From: an uncultured Collinsella sp.
GTDB taxonomy: Bacteria > Actinomycetota > Coriobacteriia > Coriobacteriales > Coriobacteriaceae
NCBI GenBank assembly: GCA_900551975.1
Contig: URYA01000042.1
Span: 1-10,508 of the forward strand
DNA length: 10,508 nucleotides
Direction: 5' to 3'
In this document: piece after piece, positions 1 through 7,745 of the stretch
Numbering within the stretch: position 1 is the first letter of the stretch
Layout of the letters: every line of letters starts with the position of its first letter
The notes under the pieces: generated by a model
Databases searched by the model: none
What the model saw: the letters and a program-made list of their open reading frames with translations, nothing else
What the model was told of the DNA's origin: nothing
Made by a program: the position numbers and the translations under genes

Positions 1-20
1 CCGCCGAACTCGATTGGTAG
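1..20 (+). CDS. C-terminal end of an upstream gene, probably an ABC transporter ATPase (partial)
   Basis: Frame 3 reads Ala-Glu-Leu-Asp-Trp followed by TAG at 18-20, then a GGTAGGCGG ribosome-binding stretch and the permease ATG eight bases later. ATPase subunits paired with FtsX/MacB-type permeases commonly end in a short acidic-Trp tail and lie directly upstream, so the position and the tail fit an ATP-binding partner. Only five codons are visible, so the identity is inference from the neighbour. The open frame could also be chance. Confidence 0.35.
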
Positions 21-28
21 GCGGCGCC

Positions 29-2695
29 ATGACACCTCTCGCAAAACGTCTCCCGCGTGAGCTGCGCCGCAATATCGGCAAGTACCTGGGCATATTTTTA
101 CTCATGTGCGGAAGCATCGCCCTTACATCGGGTTTTTTGCTCGCGGCCCACTCCATCGGTTGCCTTATCGACGACATGCGCGATGCGTACACGATTGAGG
201 ACGGCCGCGTGACCACCTCCTTCGAGGCCACCGACGAGCAGCTCAAGGCTGCCGAAGACGCGGCGGAGGACGTCGGCGGCGTCACGTTCTACAAGAATTT
301 CTCCATCGACGCCATCATCAAAAAGACCGCCGGCGACGACGGCACCAAGCGCACGCTGCGCACCTATGCGCACCGCACCAAGGTCGATATCGCGTCCTAC
401 TGTGAGGGCAAGGAGCCCAAGACGGACGATGAGGTGGCCATCGACCGTGTCTTCGCCACCAACAACGACCTCGCCGTGGGCGATAAGGTCGAGCTTGAGG
501 GCCGCACCTACACCATTTGCGGCATCATGACCCAGCCCGATAGCCAGGCGCTGTTCCTCAACAATTCGGACTTTACGGTGAACACCATCACCTATGGCGT
601 GGCCGAGGTCACCGACGCCGGCTTTGCCGCGCTCGAGGACGCCGGCGGTGCACCTGCCTACACGTACTCCTTTACCTTTACCGATCGCGACCTCCCCACC
701 GCGGACCGCACCGATGCCGAGCAGGATATGGTGGAAGCGCTCACCGATGCCGATGCGCGCGTGGATGACCTCATCGATGCCGATTCCAACCAGGGCATTG
801 GCTATGCGCGCGACGACGTGGACGGCGACTCTATGATGTGGATGACGCTGCTCGACATCATCATCGTGATCATGGCGTTCGTCTTTGTAGTCCTTACCGA
901 CGCCACCATCGAGGAGGAGAGCGCCATCATCGGCACGCTGCTCGCCAGCGGCTATCGTCGACGCGAGATCGTGCTGCACTACCTTGCGCTTCCCGCTATC
1001 GTGGGCGTGGTCGCGACGCTTTTGGGCACTGCGCTCGGCGTTGTGTTCTTTACCGAGCCCATGCGCAGCCTCTATTACGGCTCGTACAGTCTGCCGCCCT
1101 TCCAGGTGTACTGGAGCTGGGAGATCTTTGTGAAGTGCGCCGTGGTTCCCGCCGCCGCGCTCATCCTCATCACGCTGGTGGGCCTGCTTCGCAAAATGGG
1201 CAAGACGCCGTTGCAGTTCCTTCGTCACGAGGCGAGCGGCAAGTCTGGCACCAAGCGCGGCCTGCAGCTGTCGGAGCGCATGGGCTTTGTTTCCCGCTTC
1301 CGCCTGCGTATCTTCCTGCGCAACCTGGGCAACTTCGCCACGCTTTTCGTGGGCATTGCGTTTGCCTCGCTGCTACTGCTCTTTGGCCTGGCGATTCTGC
1401 CCACGATGACGCACTACGCGGGCAACCTCGAGACGAGCCTGGTCGCCGAGCACCAGTACACGCTCAAGGCTCCGCTGGAGCTCGAGGGCACCGCCGAGGA
1501 GCGTGAGCAGTGGTCGGCACTCGAGCGCTTGCAGTCGGTTGACGGCGCGCTGCTTTCTGCCGCTCAGGATGCCGATGACGAGCTTGACGACGCGGCCGAT
1601 GCAGCGCAGGCGGCGACCGATGCCGCGACCGCATCTCTGTCTGCCGAGAGCCTGACCGCAGCGCAGGACGCGCTTGCCAAGGTCCAGGACAAGAAAGATG
1701 CGCTCTACGCGCGCCTTGACGATCTTGCCGATGCCCTCGGCTGTAACCGCGACGAGGCTATCGACCTGATCGACAAGGCCTCTAAGATCGACACTGACAA
1801 CGACGATATCCACCCGGTCAATACGACCGACAACGGCGCGGGCGCAATCGAGCAGGCCGAGAAATATGCCGTTTACCAGCTGCAATACGACCGCGGCGAT
1901 GGTAATGGCGAGGAGACGATTTCCGTCTACGGCATTTCAACCGATTCGCGCTATTGGAAAGACCTCAACGTCGGCGACGGCCGCGTCGTCTTTGGCGGTG
2001 GCTTGCTCGACAAGTTTGGCTGGAGCGAGGGTCAGAAGGTCACGCTCGGCGACAAGTACGAGGGCGAGCATTATTCCCTTGAGTACGCGGGCAAGGACTG
2101 TGCCTGGGGCTCCAAGTCGGACATGAATATCTATATGAGCATCGACGACTTTAACGAGCTGTTCGGCAACGATGCCGCCTACTTTAACGGCTATGTGAGC
2201 AACGAGAAGCTCGACCTCGATGCTCGTTACTTTGCCGGCGACACCACGCCCGACGACATGCGGGCCGTGGGCGACCAGTTCATCGGCATGATGAGCAAAA
2301 TGATCGGCATGATGGTCGGGCTCGCGGTGTTTATCTTCCTGCTGTTTATGTACCTGCTGACCAAGGCTGTGATCGACCACAGCGCCCGGTCGATCAGCTA
2401 CATGAAAGTCTTTGGCTATCGCGATAGCGAGATCTCGCATCTGTACATCCGCTCGATCACGCTGTGCGTGGCGGCGTCGCTCGTGCTGAGCCTGCCCGTG
2501 ATCATTGGCTCGCTCACGGCCATCTTCCGCTCGATGCTGCTCGCCTACAACGGCAATATCGAGATCTACGTGCCCGTTTGGTCCATGGCTGCATGCGTCG
2601 GCATTGGCTTTGCGACCTACCTGGTCGTGGCGCTGCTACACACGCGCTCTATCAAGCGCGTCAGCCTAGCCGAGGCCCTTAAAGTCCAAGAGTAG
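29..2695 (+). CDS. FtsX-family ABC transporter permease with large extracytoplasmic domains
   Basis: This 888-residue protein is the membrane subunit of a MacB/FtsX-type ABC system, which uses ATP to drive extrusion or mechanical signalling rather than import. Hydrophobic segments lie at about residues 16-40, 268-292, 317-340, 365-387, 430-455, 758-782, 808-832 and 847-871. This is the duplicated FtsX layout: one helix, a large outside domain, three helices, then the same again. The first outside domain (about 45-265) looks like a MacB-type periplasmic core. The second (about 456-755) begins with an Ala/Asp/Glu-rich, probably coiled-coil stretch at about 490-590. The conserved segments after helix 2 (EEESAIIGTLLASGYRRREI) and after helix 6 (ARSISYMKVFGYRDSEI) are the usual FtsX coupling regions that contact the ATPase. 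The ATG at 29 is chosen because a GGTAGGCGG site precedes it; a TTG at 14 is open but lacks one. The substrate cannot be read from the sequence. Confidence 0.9.
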   Translation: MTPLAKRLPRELRRNIGKYLGIFLLMCGSIALTSGFLLAAHSIGCLIDDMRDAYTIEDGRVTTSFEATDEQLKAAEDAAEDVGGVTFYKNFSIDAIIKKTAGDDGTKRTLRTYAHRTKVDIASYCEGKEPKTDDEVAIDRVFATNNDLAVGDKVELEGRTYTICGIMTQPDSQALFLNNSDFTVNTITYGVAEVTDAGFAALEDAGGAPAYTYSFTFTDRDLPTADRTDAEQDMVEALTDADARVDDLIDADSNQGIGYARDDVDGDSMMWMTLLDIIIVIMAFVFVVLTDATIEEESAIIGTLLASGYRRREIVLHYLALPAIVGVVATLLGTALGVVFFTEPMRSLYYGSYSLPPFQVYWSWEIFVKCAVVPAAALILITLVGLLRKMGKTPLQFLRHEASGKSGTKRGLQLSERMGFVSRFRLRIFLRNLGNFATLFVGIAFASLLLLFGLAILPTMTHYAGNLETSLVAEHQYTLKAPLELEGTAEEREQWSALERLQSVDGALLSAAQDADDELDDAADAAQAATDAATASLSAESLTAAQDALAKVQDKKDALYARLDDLADALGCNRDEAIDLIDKASKIDTDNDDIHPVNTTDNGAGAIEQAEKYAVYQLQYDRGDGNGEETISVYGISTDSRYWKDLNVGDGRVVFGGGLLDKFGWSEGQKVTLGDKYEGEHYSLEYAGKDCAWGSKSDMNIYMSIDDFNELFGNDAAYFNGYVSNEKLDLDARYFAGDTTPDDMRAVGDQFIGMMSKMIGMMVGLAVFIFLLFMYLLTKAVIDHSARSISYMKVFGYRDSEISHLYIRSITLCVAASLVLSLPVIIGSLTAIFRSMLLAYNGNIEIYVPVWSMAACVGIGFATYLVVALLHTRSIKRVSLAEALKVQE

Positions 2696-2861
2696 TCATC
2701 GGGGACGTTCTTAAACGACTAGTCATCGGGGACGGTCTTTGCCGATTCGCCGGCTCGCTGGCCGGGCCGGCAAGGACTGTCCCTGGCGGCACTCATTTAA
2801 GTCTGTCCCCAATGAGTGGTTTCAGTCATTTAAGTCTGTCCCCAATGACTACCCAATGACT
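2694..2861. repeat. Cluster of REP-like 27-nt palindromic repeats in opposing orientation
   Basis: Two units in one orientation are 2694-2720 and a partial 2721-2740, both opening AGTCATCGGGGACG. Two in the opposite orientation are 2791-2817 and 2824-2850, both with core TTTAAGTCTGTCCCCAATGA. A ten-base fragment CCCAATGACT recurs at 2852-2861. Each right-hand unit folds on itself: ACTCATT pairs with AATGAGT in one, and AGTCATT with AATGACT in the other. The middle (2728-2783) also pairs across: GGGACGGTCTTTGCC against GGCAAGGACTGTCCC, 13 of 15 positions. It begins inside the permease stop codon. Likely roles are transcript 3' end protection or termination, or a mobile REP/REPIN element. Confidence 0.85.
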
Positions 2862-2872
2862 GGGCGCCGTGC

Positions 2873-2903
2873 TTGACATTAACCCCGCTTCAACGGGTAC
2901 CAT
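2873..2903 (+). promoter_or_regulatory. Candidate promoter for the DUF362 ferredoxin gene
   Basis: A perfect -35 TTGACA (2873-2878) is followed 19 bases later by a weak -10 TACCAT (2898-2903). It lies downstream of the repeat cluster and about 43 bases before the next start codon. The long spacer and poor -10 make the exact -10 uncertain. Confidence 0.5.
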
Positions 2904-2945
2904 CCTCTATGTCTGTAACGCCATATAGACCGAGGGGATATAACC

Positions 2946-4151
2946 ATGACCGCAACTGCACCCGCAGCACCCGCTAAGGTGTACTTCACCAACCTGCGCA
3001 CGCATGCTCGCGAGAGCCAGCTCGACAAGCTCAAGCGCCTCATCCGTCACGCCGGTATCGAGCAGATCGACTTTGAGAACAAGTTCGTCGCCATCAAGAT
3101 CCACTTTGGCGAGCTGGGCAATTTGAGCTTTTTGCGCCCCAACTACGCCCGCGCCGTCGCGGATGTCGTGAAGGAGCTGGGAGGCAAGCCCTTCCTCACC
3201 GACTGCAATACGCTCTATGTGGGTAGCCGCAAAAACGCGCTCGAGCACATCGATACCGCCTACCAGAACGGTTTTACCCCGTATGCCACGGGCTGCCAGA
3301 TCATCATCGCCGACGGCCTCAAGGGCACCGACGAGGCACTCGTCCCGGTCGAGGGCGGCGAGTACGTGCGCGAGGCCAAGATCGGTCAGGCTCTCATGGA
3401 CGCCGATATTGTGATCAGCCTCACGCACTTTAAAGGCCATGAGCAGGCCGGCTTTGGCGGCGCCATGAAGAACCTGGGCATGGGAGGCGGCAGCCGTGCC
3501 GGCAAGATGGAGCAGCATGCCGCCGGCAAGCCGAACGTCGCGACCGAGCACTGTATTGGCTGCCGTGCCTGCGAAAAGGTCTGTGCGCACAGCGCTATCT
3601 CGTTTGACGACACCCGTGAGCGCGAGCTCGCCAACGGCAACACCCGCACGGTGCACGTGGCTGCCATCGACCACGATCGCTGCGTGGGCTGCGGACGCTG
3701 CATTGCGGCATGCAACCAGGACTGCATCAAGCCCGGTTATGAGGCCGCGGCCGACGTGCTCAACTGCAAGATCGCCGAGTACACCAAGGCCGTCGTCGAC
3801 GGCCGCCCGAGCTTCCACATTTCGCTCGCCATGGACATCAGCCCCAACTGCGATTGCCATCCCGAAAACGACACGCCTATCGTCAACGATATCGGCATGT
3901 TCGCGAGCTTCGACCCGGTCGCCATCGACCAGGCCTGTGCCGATGCCGTCATGGCATCCGAGCCGCTGCCCAACACCGAGCTTACCGATAGCGCGGCCAA
4001 GATGGAGCACAACCACGAGCATCTGGAGGGCGATCAGGCCAAGGACCCCTTCTGCATCACGCATCCCGACACCGACTGGCGCACCTGTATCGCACACGCC
4101 GAGAAGATCGGCCTGGGCACGAGCAAGTACGAGCTCATCGAGGTCAAATAG
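2946..4151 (+). CDS. DUF362 domain protein with two [4Fe-4S] ferredoxin motifs
   Basis: This 401-residue cytoplasmic iron-sulfur protein has no signal peptide or membrane helix. The N-terminal half (about 10-185) matches the DUF362 type: the KIHFGELGN segment, a CNTLY segment and the glycine-rich FGGAMKNLGMGGGSRAGK run. Two classical C-x2-C-x2-C-x3-C motifs follow: Cys203, 206, 209, 213 (CIGCRACEKVC) and Cys246, 249, 252, 256 (CVGCGRCIAAC). Each should ligate one [4Fe-4S] cluster. The DUF362 fold resumes afterwards (about 290-345, ending FDPVAIDQACADAV). Such proteins are common in anaerobes and are thought to move electrons, but a defined reaction is not established. The start is set by a GAGGGG site at 2932-2937, nine bases before the ATG. 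It has its own promoter and a strong terminator, so it is probably monocistronic. Confidence 0.92.
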   Translation: MTATAPAAPAKVYFTNLRTHARESQLDKLKRLIRHAGIEQIDFENKFVAIKIHFGELGNLSFLRPNYARAVADVVKELGGKPFLTDCNTLYVGSRKNALEHIDTAYQNGFTPYATGCQIIIADGLKGTDEALVPVEGGEYVREAKIGQALMDADIVISLTHFKGHEQAGFGGAMKNLGMGGGSRAGKMEQHAAGKPNVATEHCIGCRACEKVCAHSAISFDDTRERELANGNTRTVHVAAIDHDRCVGCGRCIAACNQDCIKPGYEAAADVLNCKIAEYTKAVVDGRPSFHISLAMDISPNCDCHPENDTPIVNDIGMFASFDPVAIDQACADAVMASEPLPNTELTDSAAKMEHNHEHLEGDQAKDPFCITHPDTDWRTCIAHAEKIGLGTSKYELIEVK

Positions 4152-4198
4152 CGCCTAGCTATTGGACAAAATAAGCGCTTTTGTGGCGCAACGTTAGC

Positions 4199-4237
4199 AA
4201 AAACCGCCTGTGAGCACGGTGCTCGCAGGCGGTTTTT
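4199..4237 (+). terminator. Strong intrinsic terminator, probably bidirectional
   Basis: AAACCGCCTGTGAGCAC pairs with GTGCTCGCAGGCGGTTT (one T-G wobble) across a one-base nominal loop and ends in five Ts. Five As precede the stem, so on the minus strand the same hairpin also ends in a T-run. It lies between the convergent DUF362 gene and the alpha/beta hydrolase and could serve both. Confidence 0.9.
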
Positions 4238-4365
4238 CGGAAGTATGCGGCAAATTCCGAGACCGCCGAGCACGCAACGTTTTTTGGCAACAAAACCCCT
4301 GATAAATTGTTAGTAAAACTGCGGTCTGGTCGGCAGTTCCAGATTTTGCCGCATACTTCCGAAAA
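4234..4365. repeat. Perfect 21-bp inverted repeat around a 90-bp spacer
   Basis: The arm at 4234-4254 (TTTTCGGAAGTATGCGG, then CAAA) is exactly reverse-complemented at 4345-4365. Inside, GACCGC (4261-4266) and GCGGTC (4321-4326) pair in nested fashion. Outside, GCAACGT at 4274-4280 has a direct copy at 4188-4194 and an inverted copy at 4389-4395. The left arm starts inside the terminator T-run. The spacer has no convincing ORF. It could be a MITE-like or REPIN-like element or a long hairpin in the hydrolase 3' UTR. Confidence 0.75.
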
Positions 4366-4402
4366 TAGGGGGTCAGATAAAGCCCCAGACGTTGCTTTTT
4401 GC

Positions 4403-5367
4403 CTAAAAATACTCGTCGAGGAAGTTGTTGACTGTGTTCCAGTAGAGCTCGGGGTCAACTTGCGCACTCTTGGCGTGGGTGGCGCCATGGATGGTGAGCT
4501 TTTGCTTGACCTTGCTGGCGCACGCGTCGTAGTTTTGGTCGAGCATGCTGTACGGCACAAAGGTGTCCTGGTCGCCGTGGATAAACAGCATGGGAACCGT
4601 CGCGTGTTTGAGTTGCTCCATACTGCTCGCCTTATGAAAGTCGTAGCCCGCGCGCACGTTGCACACCAAGTTTGCTACATCGAGCAAGGGAAAGCTGGGC
4701 AGGCCGAACACGTCCTTGAGCTGCAGAGAAAACTCGTCCCAAACACTCGTATAACCGCAGTCCTCGATAATGCATTTCACGTTTGCGGGCAGAGGTTCCC
4801 CCGCGACGTTCATGGCGGTCGCCGCGCCCATGGATTCGCCAAAGACCAGGATGCGCGCCTCGGGGTCAGCCTGAACAATTCGCCCGATCCATGCGATAAC
4901 ATCGAGTCGCTCGGGCCAGCCCATGCCGATATAGTCGCCGCCGGAGCGCTCGTGGGCGCGGGCGGCAGGCGCGAGCACGTTCATGCCGCGGTCGTGGAAG
5001 CGCTTGGCGTATCGGGCCACGCCGATGGGCTCGTTGGTATATCCATGCAGGCAGACGGCGTAATCGTGGGTGTTCTCCGAGGCGGCAAAATACCAAGCGG
5101 CGAGCTCGGTTCGTCATCTGCGGTAAGGCTGCTGCTCTCGCGATTCTCTTTAAACCATGCCCGCGCCTCGGTGTCCTCGGCATCCGGCTGCTCGCCTTTT
5201 TTGTCGTCCTTGCCATCCTGCATCATCTTCATGGTGTATGGCGCGCGGGGATTCAGCGCGAAGTCAAACAGAAAGTTGCCGGCAAATCCGAGCAGCGCAA
5301 CGACAGCCACCAGTGCAACGATGCCGGCTATCTTGAGCTTTCGATGGGAACGTGCGTTTTGAGCCAT
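4403..5367 (-). pseudogene. Membrane-anchored alpha/beta hydrolase, broken by a 1-nt deletion
   Basis: On the minus strand the protein starts at 5367 (AGGAG site at 5376-5380). It has an N-terminal membrane anchor at about residues 12-34. The frame holds for 85 codons up to LTADD. It then runs into nonsense, while the next frame gives a continuous hydrolase. Adding one G after codon 85 (one C on the plus strand beside 5112) restores DDGTELAAWYFAA and a 321-residue protein of exactly 966 nt. In that restored numbering, His108-Gly109 is the oxyanion loop (LHGYTNEP), Ser179 the nucleophile (GESMG), Asp268 (HGDQDTFVP) the acid and His298 (GATHAKS) the base. This is a full triad of the type seen in S33/BAAT-like serine hydrolases acting at the outer membrane face. 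The substrate is unknown. All other residues look sound, so the lesion is either very recent or a base-call error at a CC pair. Confidence 0.85.
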
Positions 5368-5384
5368 GCGGTATTCTCCTATAA

Positions 5385-5446
5385 GATGTTAATACATCAA
5401 CATTTAATGCAAGCGCATTATGGACGTTCACCGTTGATGCGTCAAC
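5385..5446 (-). promoter_or_regulatory. Hydrolase promoter region with three small palindromes
   Basis: On the minus strand, -35 TTGACG (5445-5440) and -10 CATAAT (5422-5417) are 17 bases apart, about 50 bases before the hydrolase start. Three inverted repeats crowd this stretch: GTTGA-TGCG-TCAAC (5433-5446, over the -35), TAATGC-AAGC-GCATTA (5405-5420, over the -10 and start site) and GATGT-TAAT-ACATC (5385-5398, in the leader). All have 4-base loops. They are candidate operators; no regulator can be named. Confidence 0.55.
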
Positions 5447-5553
5447 AGGCAAAGAATGGGTAAACAAAGGGTCACGTAAGGTGCAAATTTCGCACGTACC
5501 TAGACGCTTTGATATAGTGTTGAGAACTCTTTACGTTGGAGGATGTAACCGGC

Positions 5554-6237
5554 ATGTCCGATTCGAGCGACAGTTCTAAGCCGCGACCCAAGACCGCGGC
5601 CGTTCCACACTACACGGTGGGCGAGGAGATCATGAACTCCGTCACCCATGGTGTCGGCTGCCTGCTGGGTATCGCGGGCCTGGTGCTCCTGATCGTATTC
5701 GCTGCCCTGCGCGGCGGAGGTCCGGCCCACATGGCCGCGGCGATTGTCTATGGCGTCAGCATTATCCTCGAATACCTAGCCTCCACGCTCTACCACGCGA
5801 TTCAGCCCGCGCGCGCCAAGCGCGTGTTTCGCATCATCGACCACAGCTGCATCTACCTGCTCATAGCCGGCAGCTATACGCCGTTTTGCCTCATCACGCT
5901 CGCAAACGACGGCGGCCCTGCGCTGTTCTTTGCCGTATGGGCCATCGCCATTATCGGCATCGCCCTCGAGTGCTTTATGCGTGAGCGTCAGCCGCACTGG
6001 GTAAGCGGCCTGGTCTACCTGCTGATGGGCTGGCTCGTTGTCTTTAAGCTGCCCGAACTTGTGGCGCTGCTCAACCCCGTGGTACTTGCCCTGCTCGCCG
6101 TCGGCGGCGTGTGCTACACCGCGGGCGTACCGTTCTATATCGCCAAAAACGTGCGCTATCTGCACAGCGTGTTTCACCTGTGGGTGCTCGCCGGCAGCAT
6201 TTTCCAGTTCATGGCGGTGATCCTCTTCGTAATCTAG
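5554..6237 (+). CDS. Hemolysin III / PAQR-family seven-helix membrane protein
   Basis: This 227-residue protein has about seven hydrophobic segments from residue 35 to the end, the normal size and layout of the HlyIII (YqfA/adiponectin-receptor-like) family. The family hallmarks are present: GEEIMNSVTHGVG near residue 23, Ser77 and His81 in LASTLYHA, Asp96 in IIDHSCIYLLIAGSYTPF, and His204/His208 in LHSVFHLW. In PAQR proteins the Ser/His/Asp/His/His set forms the zinc site of a probable membrane hydrolase (ceramidase-like in the animal receptors). In bacteria the family is linked to membrane lipid balance, and a haemolytic role is not established here. The ATG at 5554 is preferred over an in-frame TTG at 5536, because the TTG overlaps the TTGGAGG ribosome-binding site (5536-5542). 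A weak promoter with TATAGT at 5513-5518 precedes it. Confidence 0.9.
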   Translation: MSDSSDSSKPRPKTAAVPHYTVGEEIMNSVTHGVGCLLGIAGLVLLIVFAALRGGGPAHMAAAIVYGVSIILEYLASTLYHAIQPARAKRVFRIIDHSCIYLLIAGSYTPFCLITLANDGGPALFFAVWAIAIIGIALECFMRERQPHWVSGLVYLLMGWLVVFKLPELVALLNPVVLALLAVGGVCYTAGVPFYIAKNVRYLHSVFHLWVLAGSIFQFMAVILFVI

Positions 6238-6347
6238 CGACCATGCCTGCGCGCCCGCGTCCTCGTTTGGGCGCCGGCGCAATTGCCGTATCCGCCATCA
6301 ACGTTTTACCCTAACGTCCCGAATCTTGGAGGTTCGAGAAACTCCCG

Positions 6348-7721
6348 ATGGACATAACCATCTCCCTTATCACCACCCTCGTTTTAACCCTCATCAACGG
6401 CTACTTCTCTATGTCCGAGATGGCGCTCACCACGGCAAAGCGCGCTGTGCTGGAGCACGAGGCCGAGGAAGGCGACAAACGCGCCGAGCGCGCCATTAAG
6501 CTGGCCGCCGATTCCGACCAGCTGCTCGCCACCATCCAGGTCGCCATCACGCTCGTGGGCTTTGCCTCATCCGCCGTCGCCTCGACGAGCCTGTCCGATC
6601 CGCTTGCCACGTGGCTCATGAGCTTTGGCATCGCGCCACTCTCTGCCATCGCGCGCGGCCTGGCGCCGGTCATCATCACCGTCGCCGTCGCCTTTGTGTC
6701 CATCGTGATTGGCGAGCTCGTGCCCAAGCGCATCGGCCTCGCCAACGCCGAGGGCGTATCCAAGCAGGTCGTGGGGCCGCTTTCGGTGTTTCAAAAGATC
6801 GCCCGCCCGCTCGTGTGGCTGACCGGTGCCTGCTCCGACGGCCTGGCCCGTATCCTGCGCATCAAGAGCGCCGACGACCGCCAAAACGTCTCGGAGGAAG
6901 AGATCAAATACATGGTCTCGGAGCAGGACGATCTGCTCGACGAGGAAAAGCGCATGATCCACGAGATCTTCGACCTGGGCGACACCGTTGCCCGCGAGGT
7001 CATGGTGCCGCGCGTGGATACCACCATGTGCGAGGACGACGAGACGGTCGCCGACGTGCTGTCCGCCATGCGCCAGACCGGCTTTAGCCGCATCCCCGTC
7101 TATCACGAGGATCCCGACAACGTCGCCGGCATCGCGCACATCAAGGACCTGATCCAGCCTTCGCTCGACGGCAAGGGCGACCAGCCCATCGCCGACTTTT
7201 TGCGCGACGCCACCTTTGTGCCCGACACCAAGGACATCCTGCCGCTGCTGTCCGAGATGCAGACCTCGCACGACCAGATCGTAGTGGTCGTGGACGAGTA
7301 CGGCGGCACGGCCGGCATCATTACCATCGAGGACATCGTCGAGGAGATCGTGGGCGAGATCGAGGACGAGTTCGACCCCGACAACAAGTACCTCACGCGC
7401 CTTTCGCGCCGCGAGTGGCTCGTCGATGGGCGTTTTTCGTGCGATGACGCGATTGAGCTTGGTTGGCCGCTCGAGGAAAGCGATGATTATGAGACCATCG
7501 CCGGCTGGATTTTGGAGCTTTGCGACTCGGTGCCCGACATCGGAGAGGTGTTTGAGGTTGCGGGGTACAAGTTTAAGGTGCAGTCGATGCGTGGCCAGCG
7601 CATCTCGCTCATTCGCGTGATCGCTCCGGCCGAAACCGATAAGAAGGATTCCGAGCCCTCGGCAGACGAGCCGACGGCGTCGGGTGCGGGCTCTGCGGAC
7701 CCGCACGACGGCGACGAGTAG
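6348..7721 (+). CDS. CNNM/CorC-type membrane protein with CBS pair (HlyC/CorC family)
   Basis: This 457-residue protein has the full architecture of this family. The N-terminal DUF21/CNNM membrane domain has hydrophobic segments at about 3-25, 58-85 and 93-125 and the GELVPKRIGL motif. A CBS pair starts at MVPRVDTTMC (about 219) and includes RIPVYHEDPDNVAGIAHIKD. The second CBS contains VVVVDEYGGTAGIITIED. The C-terminal CorC_HlyC domain starts at about YLTRLSRREW and ends near SLIRVI. The last 35 residues form an acidic, low-complexity tail. Family members (CorC, MpfA, CNNM) move or regulate Mg2+ or related divalent cations, with the CBS pair sensing nucleotide-Mg. Magnesium transport is therefore likely but not proven. 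GGAGG (6328-6332) is unusually far from the ATG (15 bases). The next gene starts 24 bases after the stop and is likely co-transcribed. Confidence 0.93.
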   Translation: MDITISLITTLVLTLINGYFSMSEMALTTAKRAVLEHEAEEGDKRAERAIKLAADSDQLLATIQVAITLVGFASSAVASTSLSDPLATWLMSFGIAPLSAIARGLAPVIITVAVAFVSIVIGELVPKRIGLANAEGVSKQVVGPLSVFQKIARPLVWLTGACSDGLARILRIKSADDRQNVSEEEIKYMVSEQDDLLDEEKRMIHEIFDLGDTVAREVMVPRVDTTMCEDDETVADVLSAMRQTGFSRIPVYHEDPDNVAGIAHIKDLIQPSLDGKGDQPIADFLRDATFVPDTKDILPLLSEMQTSHDQIVVVVDEYGGTAGIITIEDIVEEIVGEIEDEFDPDNKYLTRLSRREWLVDGRFSCDDAIELGWPLEESDDYETIAGWILELCDSVPDIGEVFEVAGYKFKVQSMRGQRISLIRVIAPAETDKKDSEPSADEPTASGAGSADPHDGDE

Positions 7722-7745
7722 GGTAAGGAAGAGTAGGGGAGAGTT

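Noticed and set aside
98..1228. 376-codon minus-strand frame under the FtsX permease
   Set aside because: Antisense shadow of a well-supported permease; His/Arg/Val-rich product with no family features or ribosome-binding site.
2694..2861. CRISPR array
   Set aside because: The repeats are in opposing orientations, unevenly spaced and self-pairing, with no constant-length unique spacers and no cas genes nearby.
2907..4097. 396-codon minus-strand frame under the DUF362 gene
   Set aside because: Antisense shadow. The plus-strand gene has two intact ferredoxin motifs, a promoter and a terminator.
4255..4344. Insertion sequence between the 21-bp inverted arms
   Set aside because: The 90-base interior has no transposase frame and I see no target-site duplication, so it is reported only as a repeat.
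4307..5362. 351-codon plus-strand frame across the hydrolase region
   Set aside because: Antisense to the hydrolase. It stays open only by base composition, and its product shows no family pattern.
6251..6274. Terminator after the hemolysin III gene
   Set aside because: GCGCCC pairs with GGGCGC, but the stem is six bases and no T-run follows, so termination is not supported.
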